Below are positions 1-7,678 of a DNA stretch of 64,000 nt, one piece after another. A program made the position numbers and the translations under genes. The DNA is taken from contig JAPZUF010000010.1 of assembly GCA_027533395.1 (NCBI GenBank), forward strand, positions 309,952-373,951. The letters are read 5' to 3'. The first letter of the stretch is position 1. Each line of letters opens with the position of its first letter. This stretch comes from Cyclobacteriaceae bacterium. Lineage in GTDB: Bacteria; Bacteroidota; Bacteroidia; Cytophagales; Cyclobacteriaceae. The notes below the pieces were generated by a model that saw only the letters and a list, made by a program, of their open reading frames with translations, was not told the origin of the DNA and did no database searches.

Positions 1-2
1 AC

Positions 3-269
3 CTTTACGTAAAACTGCGTGTTAGAAAAAGTATTAACGGCTTGCAATTAGTAGTGTCAGATAACGGTTTAGGTATAAGTAAGGAGCACTTACCACTTGT
101 TTTTAATATGTTCTACAGAGGTAACCGTTTATCCCAAGGGGCAGGACTAGGTCTTTACATTGTTAAGCAAGCAGTTGATAAGCTAGGTGGTGTTTTAATG
201 TTAGATAGTAACGAAGGCGAAGGAACAACCTTTTCTATCACGATTCCATTACAACAATTACCAATTTGA
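3..269 (+). CDS. Sensor histidine kinase, C-terminal fragment
   Basis: The frame is open from the left edge and ends in TGA at 267-269, so only about the last 88 residues are present. They carry the end of a GHKL ATPase domain: DNGLGI (G1/N-box side), the FNMFYRGN F-box stretch and the GAGLGLYIVK G2-type box, then a closing GTTFSITIPL strand typical of kinase C-termini. In this family the domain binds ATP and phosphorylates a conserved histidine, which would lie outside the window, as would any sensor. The gene converges on its neighbour with only 12 bp between stop codons. Family assignment is firm; the signal sensed is unknown. Confidence 0.9.
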   Translation, partial: LYVKLRVRKSINGLQLVVSDNGLGISKEHLPLVFNMFYRGNRLSQGAGLGLYIVKQAVDKLGGVLMLDSNEGEGTTFSITIPLQQLPI

Positions 270-281
270 TTGTTAACTCAT

Positions 282-3200
282 TTAATCGTACCAAATACCA
301 ATTTCTCGTTTATCGTATCTGGGTTTCCTTGTTTTCTCTTTAATGTTGTCTGGCTGGGTTTGGTTCTTTCTGAACCATTTAGCCCATAATAATTTAATAT
401 TGGTAAAAAGGTTTCTTTCTTCCTTTACATTATTCTTGTTTGTTTTTACAAAATAGAAATCAGGGTGGTAATTGGGTTTTCTTAAAAACTCAAACTTCTT
501 CATTTTAATATTACCCTGGTAACTGCTTGCTTTTGCAAAAGCTTTTCCAGGTTCGCGTACGCGTAAGGCAGCACTGGCTGCTGATGGATTTTTTCTGTAT
601 GAATAGGCCTTTACTTTTCCATAAATGCTACCAGTCGCAAATACGCTTGTGCTAGGGTCTCGTTTCATTAATGCATCTTCATGAGCATTTTTATTCCTAG
701 CCCAGCCGGGTTGTTTTAATCTTGTTGTTAATCCGCCAACTTTCAACGTTGAACCTATAGGTTTTCTCTTTAACAAAGCTAATTCAGCAGCATTTTTATT
801 GCGTTTATAGCCTGGTGTTTGTAAACGTATTTGTAAACCATCAACAGCAAAAACACTTGTACTAGGATCTCGCTTTAATAATGCTTTTTCATGAGCATTC
901 TGATTACGCGCCCAACCTGGTTGCTTCAAGCGAACGGGCATTCCGTTGGTAACGAAGTAATTTTGCTTCTCTCTTTTAACTATTGCATTTTCGTTTTGAT
1001 ATTTAACTTTACCGTATTTCCCTCTTCTTAAAAATCCTGTAAACTCCTCGCCTTGATTACTCATGCTGGGGTGAAGCTCAAATTTTTTAAAACTTCCCTG
1101 ATACCTTCCTGCTTTTGCTGCTTCTTCAGGTGGTGTTCGTACAGGAATAGGAGCGTTATTGTTGTTCCATAATTTCCCACTAACACTTCCTCCTCCTTTG
1201 ATTGGTTTTTTGCTTTTTAAGTACCCAGAGTAATTAACATTTTTACCTCCTATGCCTGGAGCGCGAGGACTAATCGGTTGGTTGTTGTTGTTCCATAAAT
1301 TCCCGCTTACACTTCCACCTCCTTTTACAGGTTTTTTGCTTTTAATAAATCCTGAGTAGTTAACATTTTTACCTCCAATGCCAGGAGCACGTGGACTTAT
1401 AGGTTGGAAGTTATTGTTTCTCATTTGATTTGAAATGCTACCTCCACCTTTCAACGGTTTTTTGGCTTTTGTAAAGCCAGTAAAATTTTCTCCCTGATTA
1501 CTCATGGAAGGTTTTAGCTCGAATAACTTGAAACTCCCGGGATAGGCTGATGCTTTTGCAGAGATACCAGGCGATCTACCCACTACAGGTTGACCATTAT
1601 TATTCCACAATTTGCCGCTAATACTACCTCCACCTTTGAGTGGTCTTCGCGTTTTTATATTGCCGGCAAAGTTTATCCCTTTGCTACCGATGCCTGGACT
1701 ACGGGGAGATATAGGTTGACCACCATTATTCCATTTACCACTTCGGCTTCCTCCTCCGCTAATGGGTTTAGTTGCTTTTAAATTTCCAGAAAAATTTTCT
1801 CCCTGATTATTTAAACCAGGTTTCAATTGAAATTTTCTAAAACTTCCAGGATAGGCAGATGCTTTAGCAGATATTCCAGGCGATCTGCTAATGATAGGTT
1901 GGCCGCTATTATTCCATAATTTTCCACTTACACTTCCGCCTCCTTTTAATGGTCTTCTCGCTTTTAAGATTCCAGAATAATTAGCACCTCTACTTCCTAT
2001 TCCTGGACCGCGAGCAGTTATAGGTCTGCCAGCGTTGTTCCATTGGCCACCGCGGCTACCACCACCTTTTAAAGGTTTATTTGCCTTTAAATTTCCCGTA
2101 AAAAGATTTCCTTTTGAACCTACACCGCCTTGTCTTGCAGGTAAAGGTTGACCATTATTATTCCACTTTCCTCTCGATTTTTTCAATGTTGCAGAAGTAG
2201 TCTTTCTTCCAGTAAGCTTTTGTTGAAACTTTGCCAATAAGCCAGCATTTGCACCTGGGCCATTGGTTGGAATGGGTCGCCCTACTTTGCCCGAGGATGA
2301 TTTACTCTTAAAAGCTCCAAAACCAGATTTTACTTTTTTGCCTTTTGGAGGGCTTCCAGGTTTTGGCAAGGGAAGTGATGAACCTGTTTCTACTTTACTT
2401 TGAAAATTTTTACCTCTTATTTTTCTTCCGGCAATATCGCCAGACCATGCCTTGGGTTTTGTTTTTGTCGCACTTTTTGCAAAACCATTTAAAGGACCGC
2501 CTTGATAGGCTCGATCTCTTTGGTTTCTTTTTCTTCCACGATACGGATCTTTTTCTAATTCAATAACGCCAATCGGAGCACTTCGATAATTTTTTGTTCT
2601 TAAAGGTCTTCCAGCAATGTCACGATCAGTTGCAACTTCACCTTTTCTTTTTACTCTAAAAAAACCAGCAAATGGGTTGAGGCTTTTGCTTCTGATAAAA
2701 CTGCTTGAGGCAGAGCGCGGCACAATACTCACTTTTGATTTTCCAGCATATGGACTTCTGCTTTGTATCTTTTTAAGTCTGTTTACGGTCGTTCTGTTAG
2801 ACACCGGTTTTTGAATAATGGGAGACCGGTAGTTCCTGTAATTTCCACCATAAGGGGAAAAGTTTTTCTGTTTGCTTACTCTAACGCTCGAAGAGCGAAC
2901 CACAACTTTTTGCCGATAAGTTTTTGCACTGAATAATCTTTCTGTATTTCTACTTGGTTGCTTTCTGGCATTACTTACATATGGATTTCTACGCGTACCG
3001 TAAACATTATTATACCTTTGTTTTGAACTAGCTGAACGCACTACCACTCTTTTTCTTCTTGGATTATCTGCTCTAACAACATCACCCGAAGAAGGTCTGG
3101 ATTGATAAATGGGCCTGATAGGCTTTCCCGCTCGTTCGCCACTTAATCTTTTGGCTGGTTTACCTAATCCTTTTTTTAAAAAAGCCAATGGTTTTTTCGA

Positions 3201-3353
3201 CTTAGACTTTTGGCCAGAAAAGCGAGTCTCCCGCGAGGGACGGTCACCTTTGGTGTTTTGTGCTTTTACATCAACAGAAAAAAAAGCAAATAAAAGTAGC
3301 AGACAGATACTGCCTGTAAGCGAACAGAAGATATGTTTAGTTGACTTCAGCAA
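282..3353 (-). CDS. Secreted, very basic repeat-rich protein of unknown function
   Basis: I do not recognise this 1023-residue protein. Residues 1-31 form a signal peptide (Lys/His start, long Leu/Phe core, VKA-Q cleavage), so it leaves the cytoplasm. The rest is extremely rich in Lys, Arg, Gly, Ser and Asn and poor in hydrophobic stretches. The first third has irregular Arg/Ser-rich sequence with two DIAGR elements; the middle has eight WNN-x-QPI units joined by seven KGGGS linkers; the last third has three related units ending in GWARN or GYKRN and two DPSTSVFA elements. The C-terminus is KREIGIWYD. No enzyme motif or type IX sorting domain is visible. It could be a cell-wall, DNA- or polysaccharide-binding protein, or a subunit of a surface structure; that is conjecture. 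It is transcribed alone. Confidence 0.75.
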   Translation of the reverse strand: MLKSTKHIFCSLTGSICLLLLFAFFSVDVKAQNTKGDRPSRETRFSGQKSKSKKPLAFLKKGLGKPAKRLSGERAGKPIRPIYQSRPSSGDVVRADNPRRKRVVVRSASSKQRYNNVYGTRRNPYVSNARKQPSRNTERLFSAKTYRQKVVVRSSSVRVSKQKNFSPYGGNYRNYRSPIIQKPVSNRTTVNRLKKIQSRSPYAGKSKVSIVPRSASSSFIRSKSLNPFAGFFRVKRKGEVATDRDIAGRPLRTKNYRSAPIGVIELEKDPYRGRKRNQRDRAYQGGPLNGFAKSATKTKPKAWSGDIAGRKIRGKNFQSKVETGSSLPLPKPGSPPKGKKVKSGFGAFKSKSSSGKVGRPIPTNGPGANAGLLAKFQQKLTGRKTTSATLKKSRGKWNNNGQPLPARQGGVGSKGNLFTGNLKANKPLKGGGSRGGQWNNAGRPITARGPGIGSRGANYSGILKARRPLKGGGSVSGKLWNNSGQPIISRSPGISAKASAYPGSFRKFQLKPGLNNQGENFSGNLKATKPISGGGSRSGKWNNGGQPISPRSPGIGSKGINFAGNIKTRRPLKGGGSISGKLWNNNGQPVVGRSPGISAKASAYPGSFKLFELKPSMSNQGENFTGFTKAKKPLKGGGSISNQMRNNNFQPISPRAPGIGGKNVNYSGFIKSKKPVKGGGSVSGNLWNNNNQPISPRAPGIGGKNVNYSGYLKSKKPIKGGGSVSGKLWNNNNAPIPVRTPPEEAAKAGRYQGSFKKFELHPSMSNQGEEFTGFLRRGKYGKVKYQNENAIVKREKQNYFVTNGMPVRLKQPGWARNQNAHEKALLKRDPSTSVFAVDGLQIRLQTPGYKRNKNAAELALLKRKPIGSTLKVGGLTTRLKQPGWARNKNAHEDALMKRDPSTSVFATGSIYGKVKAYSYRKNPSAASAALRVREPGKAFAKASSYQGNIKMKKFEFLRKPNYHPDFYFVKTNKNNVKEERNLFTNIKLLWAKWFRKNQTQPDNIKEKTRKPRYDKREIGIWYD
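640..940 (-). repeat. Internal repeat family 2 of the basic secreted protein
   Basis: Within the coding sequence, the stretch near 650-720 and the stretch near 860-930 are close copies on the DNA level and both encode RN-x-NAHE, KRDPSTSVFA and a QPGWARN element. A more diverged third copy (GYKRNKNAAE, KRKPIG) lies between them. These are amino-acid repeats kept in frame, so they are a protein-level duplication and not a mobile DNA repeat. Confidence 0.8.
1140..2170 (-). repeat. Internal repeat family 1 (WNN / GGGS units) of the basic secreted protein
   Basis: Eight in-frame units carry the element WNN followed by x-x-QPI (one copy is RNN), then R-x-PGI and a YSG or FSG strand, then K-x-x-KP-x-KGGGS, which occurs seven times. 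Unit length alternates between about 42 and 63 residues because some units carry an extra SNQGENF segment. The alternating hydrophobic/basic pattern suggests beta-strands. Copies differ at many codons, so the expansion is not recent apart from units 6 and 7, which share PISPRAPGIGGKNVNYSG. Confidence 0.85.
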
Positions 3354-3551
3354 AAAATAGCTTATGAAGGGCTAAGATAACGAAAAATTACTTTTAAGAT
3401 GACAGAAGCGCTTCTTACATTTTAGTGAAAAACTTCTTTAAGAAAACTCTTGAATCAAATTCGTGCCTCCTTAGCTATAATTTCAAATTGCTTATCAAAA
3501 AAGGCAAGCGTTTGAAAAAGCTAATGAAGAAAAAAGGTTATTCAATCTTTT

Positions 3552-4304
3552 TTAATTCCACTTTGCTCCCTGAAACAACTTATTACGAACTTGATTTTCG
3601 AGGGCTAAGGCTTTCGGGAATAAAATTTCATTTTCAATTCTTGCATGAATCTGTAAGTTTACCTCGAACTCTTGTAACTCTTGATACATCACTTTTATCG
3701 TAAGCGGAGTAGATTCGTCAGTGTAATAATTTCTTGTGATTTGTCTGATGCCAATCATTTCGTCATCGTGGGCTTCGTGTTCTGAAGCAAATTGTTGTAA
3801 AGCATTTTGTTCTAGCTTAAAATACAATTTGCCGCTGGCAACTTTACCTTTTGAGGCTTTGTCGAGTAAACGTATGTAGGAAAAAAGGTTGTCTTCTTCC
3901 TCGTAAATGTGGTGTATAAAATCTTCGACAAAGAGAGGGAAAACCAATTTCAAATCTCTTACTATCGAATCGTAAGGTGTATTTTTTATTTCGAAAGCTT
4001 GTACTAAACTAGCTACGTACGGCAGCTTGTTTTTGATAAAATGAGCGTGAGCATGTTTTAAGTAGGCAACAATTAAATCTATAGGATAGGTTACAAGAGG
4101 CAAATCAACATTTTGTTGCAAACTCGGTGTTTCAAGCTCTTTAATTACCGATTCTAACTTCAGACCTTTTTCTCTACATACTGTTGATAGTTTTTCAGTC
4201 TGATGTTCAAAAAAACGGATGCCGAAATAATGTAAAACATAGGCGTGAACATAGTTTTCTTCAACTAAGTCGTTAATGCTAATGTTCTGCCAGTTTGTTT
4301 TCAT
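3552..4304 (-). CDS. Hemerythrin-like protein of the RIC/YtfE/ScdA type
   Basis: This 250-residue protein matches the layout of the repair-of-iron-centres family, which uses a non-haem di-iron site in a four-helix bundle to help rebuild Fe-S clusters damaged by nitric oxide or oxidants. Visible candidate ligands are KHAHAHF (H84, H88), FIHHIYEEED (H131/H132 with E135-137), EHEAHDDE (H176, H179) and LQIHARIENEILFP (H220, E224). The first 60 residues resemble the DUF542 domain (VLHYFGIRFFEHQT, VCREKGL), but the double cysteine found in classical members is absent and replaced by FF. It is cytosolic, with no signal peptide, and stands alone between the basic repeat protein and the divergent protease gene. 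The family call is good; loss of the cysteines makes the exact repair role uncertain. Confidence 0.8.
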   Translation of the reverse strand: MKTNWQNISINDLVEENYVHAYVLHYFGIRFFEHQTEKLSTVCREKGLKLESVIKELETPSLQQNVDLPLVTYPIDLIVAYLKHAHAHFIKNKLPYVASLVQAFEIKNTPYDSIVRDLKLVFPLFVEDFIHHIYEEEDNLFSYIRLLDKASKGKVASGKLYFKLEQNALQQFASEHEAHDDEMIGIRQITRNYYTDESTPLTIKVMYQELQEFEVNLQIHARIENEILFPKALALENQVRNKLFQGAKWN

Positions 4305-4409
4305 TTAAACTCAAATATAGATTTTTAGACGCAAAAAAATACTGATTTTTGTCTGATAAGTGCCTTAATTATACTTTAACAATAGATTTACATTTTCGTT
4401 ATTAGCTAC

Positions 4410-6029
4410 ATGTCCGAAAACAAAAACAATTCATACAAACTACCACTTGTACTGTGTTTAGGTCTGGCAGGTGGAATTTTTCTTGGGTCACAGTTCAACA
4501 ATAATTTACCTGTTGTTTCCGATACCAGCCGCGATGTGCAAAAATTTCGCGATGCTTTAACAGTTATTCAACAAGATTATGTAGACGAAGTAAGCACCGA
4601 TACTTTAGTTGATAAAGCAATTGAATATATGCTCACGCAACTCGATCCGCACTCTACTTACATCAGTTCGCGCGATACCGCCCAGGCCAATGAAAGTTTA
4701 AGAGGTAACTTCGATGGCATTGGGGTGGAGTTCAATATTTTTAATGATACCATAACGGTTGTTACGCCTTTAAGTGGAGGTCCATCTGAGGCATTAGGGA
4801 TTCGCTCTGGCGATAAAATCATTAAAGTCGATAGCATCAACGTTGCGGGTATCGGCATCACTTCTTCTGATGTAATGCGATATTTAAAAGGACCACGAGG
4901 CACTGAAGTGCGTGTTTCTATTTTAAGGAAAGGACAGAAACAACCCATCGATTATACAATCGTGCGCGACAAAATTCCAACTTACTCAGTTGATGTTGCT
5001 TACATGTTGGATAAACAAACCGGTTACATCAAGATAAGTCGTTTTGCAGCAACGACCTACAGCGAATTCGAGAAAGCCTTGCAAGATTTAAAAGGCAAAG
5101 GAATGCAAAGATTAGTGCTGGACTTACAAGGAAACCCAGGGGGTTATATGGATATGGCAATTAATATTTTAGATGATTTTCTTCCTGCTGGTAAAAAGGT
5201 TGTTTTTACAAAAGGAAAAAAGTCACGCTACGATCAAGAAGCTTTTTCAACCGAAGCAGGAAAGTTTGAGAATGGATCTTTAATTGTTTTGGTAAACGAA
5301 GGTAGCGCATCTGCATCAGAAATTGTAGCCGGTGCTTTACAAGACAATGATCGCGCGCTTGTGGTAGGTCGCAGATCTTTCGGAAAAGGTTTAGTACAAA
5401 CTACTTTTCCTTTAAGTGGTGGTGCAGAAATGCGATTAACTATTTCAAGATATTATACACCAAGCGGAAGAAGTATACAGAAGCCTTACGAAAGCTATAA
5501 GGATTATGAAAGAGATATGGTGAAGCGCTTTTCCAGAGGAGAGTTTTTCTCGGCAGATAGCATCAAATTCAATGATTCATTAAAATATTTTACGGAGAAG
5601 GGGAGAACCGTTTACGGAGGAGGAGGCATTATGCCAGACTATTTCGTGCCATTGGATACAACACAAAACAGCGTTTATTTAAATGAATTATATATTGCCA
5701 ACGTTATAAACGAATATACTTTTGATTATGCAGATAAAAACCGAAGGATGTTGCAAGCCATGACTTTCGAAAAATTTTACAACGATTTTGTAGTTACAGA
5801 TAACATGCTAAATGCATTAGTAGAGGAAGGCAGAAAAGCTAAAGTGAAACCTAATCTAAAAGATTTAGCCAAGCACAAAGTCTTATTTCAATTACATATT
5901 AAAGCACAAGTAGCCAGAAAGATTTGGGGCAACGAAGGATTTTATCCTTTATTCAATCAGACGAATGAAATTTTACAACAAGCTTTAAAGGTTTTCGATC
6001 AAAAAGTAGAGGATCCTAAAAAAATGTAA
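4410..6029 (+). CDS. S41-family C-terminal processing peptidase (CtpA/Prc type)
   Basis: This is a periplasmic serine protease anchored by one N-terminal membrane segment (LPLVLCLGLAGGIFLGSQF, residues 11-29). After the start of the S41 fold (LDPHSTYIS near residue 80) comes a PDZ domain at about 85-180, with FDGIGVEF and the ligand loop GIRSGDKIIKV. The catalytic part has GNPGGYMDMA, then NEGSASASE, placing the nucleophile at S301, and SFGKGLVQ with the general base K326; the 25-residue spacing matches the family. It then carries a long C-terminal tail of about 120 residues with YFVPLDTT and helical stretches, as in Bacteroidota homologues. Such proteases trim C-termini of envelope proteins. 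Divergent from the hemerythrin-like gene, with about 100 bp between start codons. Confidence 0.93.
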   Translation: MSENKNNSYKLPLVLCLGLAGGIFLGSQFNNNLPVVSDTSRDVQKFRDALTVIQQDYVDEVSTDTLVDKAIEYMLTQLDPHSTYISSRDTAQANESLRGNFDGIGVEFNIFNDTITVVTPLSGGPSEALGIRSGDKIIKVDSINVAGIGITSSDVMRYLKGPRGTEVRVSILRKGQKQPIDYTIVRDKIPTYSVDVAYMLDKQTGYIKISRFAATTYSEFEKALQDLKGKGMQRLVLDLQGNPGGYMDMAINILDDFLPAGKKVVFTKGKKSRYDQEAFSTEAGKFENGSLIVLVNEGSASASEIVAGALQDNDRALVVGRRSFGKGLVQTTFPLSGGAEMRLTISRYYTPSGRSIQKPYESYKDYERDMVKRFSRGEFFSADSIKFNDSLKYFTEKGRTVYGGGGIMPDYFVPLDTTQNSVYLNELYIANVINEYTFDYADKNRRMLQAMTFEKFYNDFVVTDNMLNALVEEGRKAKVKPNLKDLAKHKVLFQLHIKAQVARKIWGNEGFYPLFNQTNEILQQALKVFDQKVEDPKKM

Positions 6030-6092
6030 GACTTAGCGGTAATCTTTCATATAATAAAATTTTAGTATTTGAGATTTTATTAAAAAGTAGAA

Positions 6093-6170
6093 GCTAGTAT
6101 TGCTTAAAATGCTAGCATGCCCTTATAACTTACTGATGAGGCAGTAACCGAAAAGCCTAAATAGAGTAGG
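6093..6170 (+). other. Three successive small hairpins in the leader of the NDPE lipoprotein gene
   Basis: Three inverted repeats follow one another: GCTAGTATT/AATGCTAGC (6093-6101 with 6108-6116, one G-T pair, six-base loop), TTACTG/CAGTAA (6130-6135 with 6142-6147, six-base loop) and CCTA/TAGG (6156-6159 with 6167-6170). The first could end the protease transcript, but no T-run follows it. The last ends 22 bases before the lipoprotein start. Together they could be a structured leader or a small RNA. Function is unproven; the pairing itself is visible. Confidence 0.4.
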
Positions 6171-6192
6171 TAATCTTTTTAAAAATTCTTTT

Positions 6193-6396
6193 ATGAGAAA
6201 TCAAAAAAAATGCAGATTTAATCTTAACAAATTAACTGCATTACTAGTATTGGTCTGCACATTGTTTGCAGCAGCATCTTGCACTGATTATTTGCAAGAG
6301 ATGAAAGTCAATGATCCTGAAGTAACTGTAAACGACCCGGAGGTTAATGATCCTGAGAAAAAGGTGAATGACCCGGAAGTAAATGATCCGGAATAA
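6193..6396 (+). CDS. Small lipoprotein with five VNDPE repeats
   Basis: The 67-residue product starts with a basic N-terminus (MRNQKKCRFNLNK), a hydrophobic core LTALLVLVCTLFAAA and a lipobox-like AASC, so it is predicted to be a lipoprotein cleaved at about C30. The mature part is only about 37 residues and consists mostly of five copies of VNDPE or NDPE, separated by VT, nothing or KK. It is very acidic and probably unstructured. Copies use both GAT and GAC and CCT, CCG and CCC codons, so the repeat is maintained as protein. A strong terminator follows within 10 bases and a hairpin-rich leader precedes it, supporting a real single-gene transcript. I do not recognise a family. Confidence 0.65.
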   Translation: MRNQKKCRFNLNKLTALLVLVCTLFAAASCTDYLQEMKVNDPEVTVNDPEVNDPEKKVNDPEVNDPE

Positions 6397-6403
6397 CAAT
6401 TAG

Positions 6404-6430
6404 AAAGGGTTGATTTTCAACCCTTTTTTT
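6404..6430 (+). terminator. Rho-independent terminator after the NDPE lipoprotein gene
   Basis: A perfect 10-bp stem AAAGGGTTGA (6404-6413) pairs with TCAACCCTTT (6417-6426) around a TTT loop and runs into a T tract ending at 6430. It lies 7 bases after the lipoprotein stop codon and touches the stop of the convergent acyltransferase gene at 6429. Confidence 0.9.
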
Positions 6431-7562
6431 ATCGATAATTTTTAATCTTCATTCCAAGAAGAAATCTGGTGAGTTTAAATTTTCTAATTAAATACTGATA
6501 AATAGTAAACATCGCAAGGCTAGTAAGGATAATCAACACAACTAACTTTAATATTATTGGCCAATCAAGTTTTGTGATGTAATATCCAATGGCAACAATA
6601 ATAGTTTGGTGTATAATGTAAAATGGAAACACCGCCTCATTTAAGTAAACCAATACTGGATGATTAAAATTTAAATACTTCTTAGCATAACCAAGGATAG
6701 CTACAATCAAACACCAGATCATTACACTATTGATAAAACCATATTGATAGATATCTGTAGATGAAGTCAACTTTCGCCATTCAAGATGCTCCCAAAAGAA
6801 AATATATTGCAGAGCAGCAGCCATCAAGGCAGTAATTAAAAAGTTGGAACGATAACGTTCTGCAGTGGTAAAAAAAGAAGGTAAATCTCCTAATAAGTAA
6901 CCCAAAAGAAATAAGCTGATAGAAAAATTGAAAACAAACCAATCGTCTAGCAAACTACCTTGTTCTGGCCAATCATTATAAAAGTAAAAGTAGATAGAAG
7001 CGAAAAGAAAAATCGGTAGAATTAAAGCCAATGGAGATTTAAATAATCCATCTGCCTTTAATTTTAATTGTTGAATAAAATTGAATTTGAAGAGTGCAAA
7101 TATTGGGAGCAGTAGAATTGTAAAAACAAAAAGGTAAACAACAAACCACATATGGCTCCACGTTAGAGCGCCTTCCGGATAAGGAATCAATTCCCAAACT
7201 TTAGGATAGAATGTGAGATAACTCATTTTTATAATTCCTTTTTGTAACCATTCATAATATACTTGAAGAGGTATAGTAAAAAACATAGCAAACAGTAAAG
7301 GAATAAACAATCGAACAAAACGTTCGCCATAAAACCTGCTAAGGCTTCGCTTAGTTAAAGAAAAATTAGCGCCAATTCCAGCGATAAAAAATAATAGGGG
7401 CAATCGCCATTGATGAAGAAAAATAATAAGCCGATCAAGAAAGTCTGAACTTGTTGCGTTCTTAATCTCCCAATTAAATTGCACAAAAGGCATACAACAA
7501 TGAAAGAAAATAAGCAGAAGAAATGCTAATGCCCTGATCCAATCGATAAAATAAAGTCGCAT
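6429..7562 (-). CDS. Acyltransferase family 3 integral membrane protein
   Basis: This 377-residue protein has about ten hydrophobic helices and the start typical of acyltransferase 3 enzymes: MRLYFIDWIRALAFLLLIFFHC, in which R10 and H21 form the R-x10-H motif thought to be needed for acyl transfer. A second family feature, RFYGERFVRLFIPLL, follows the second helix. These enzymes add acetyl or other acyl groups to extracellular glycans or other exported molecules from the inner membrane. Alternatives within the superfamily include MdoC-like glucan succinyltransferases. It is a single gene, convergent with the small lipoprotein; the substrate cannot be told from sequence. Confidence 0.85.
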   Translation of the reverse strand: MRLYFIDWIRALAFLLLIFFHCCMPFVQFNWEIKNATSSDFLDRLIIFLHQWRLPLLFFIAGIGANFSLTKRSLSRFYGERFVRLFIPLLFAMFFTIPLQVYYEWLQKGIIKMSYLTFYPKVWELIPYPEGALTWSHMWFVVYLFVFTILLLPIFALFKFNFIQQLKLKADGLFKSPLALILPIFLFASIYFYFYNDWPEQGSLLDDWFVFNFSISLFLLGYLLGDLPSFFTTAERYRSNFLITALMAAALQYIFFWEHLEWRKLTSSTDIYQYGFINSVMIWCLIVAILGYAKKYLNFNHPVLVYLNEAVFPFYIIHQTIIVAIGYYITKLDWPIILKLVVLIILTSLAMFTIYQYLIRKFKLTRFLLGMKIKNYR

Positions 7563-7678
7563 AAGTTTTTTTGAACAGATGCAAAAATTTTAGTTGTGGT
7601 TGCTTGGGATTAATGTAATCTAAAAGAAAATTTATGAGTTAAGAAAGTATTCTTTTCTTTAAAGAGAAGCGTTGGTTA

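Noticed and set aside
1140..2170. Regularly spaced repeats that could look like a CRISPR array
   Set aside because: The repeats stay in frame within one long coding sequence, differ at third positions and encode conserved peptide motifs.
6130..6153. CTGATGA followed by CGAAA, resembling a hammerhead ribozyme core
   Set aside because: The bases are better explained by the TTACTG/CAGTAA hairpin; stem II would have only two pairs and no stem I or correctly placed cleavage site can be formed with the flanks.
7655..7674. Inverted repeat CTTTTCTTT/AAAGAGAAG downstream of the M16 gene as a terminator
   Set aside because: The stem is A/T-rich with a wobble pair and almost no loop, and no T-run follows on the minus strand.
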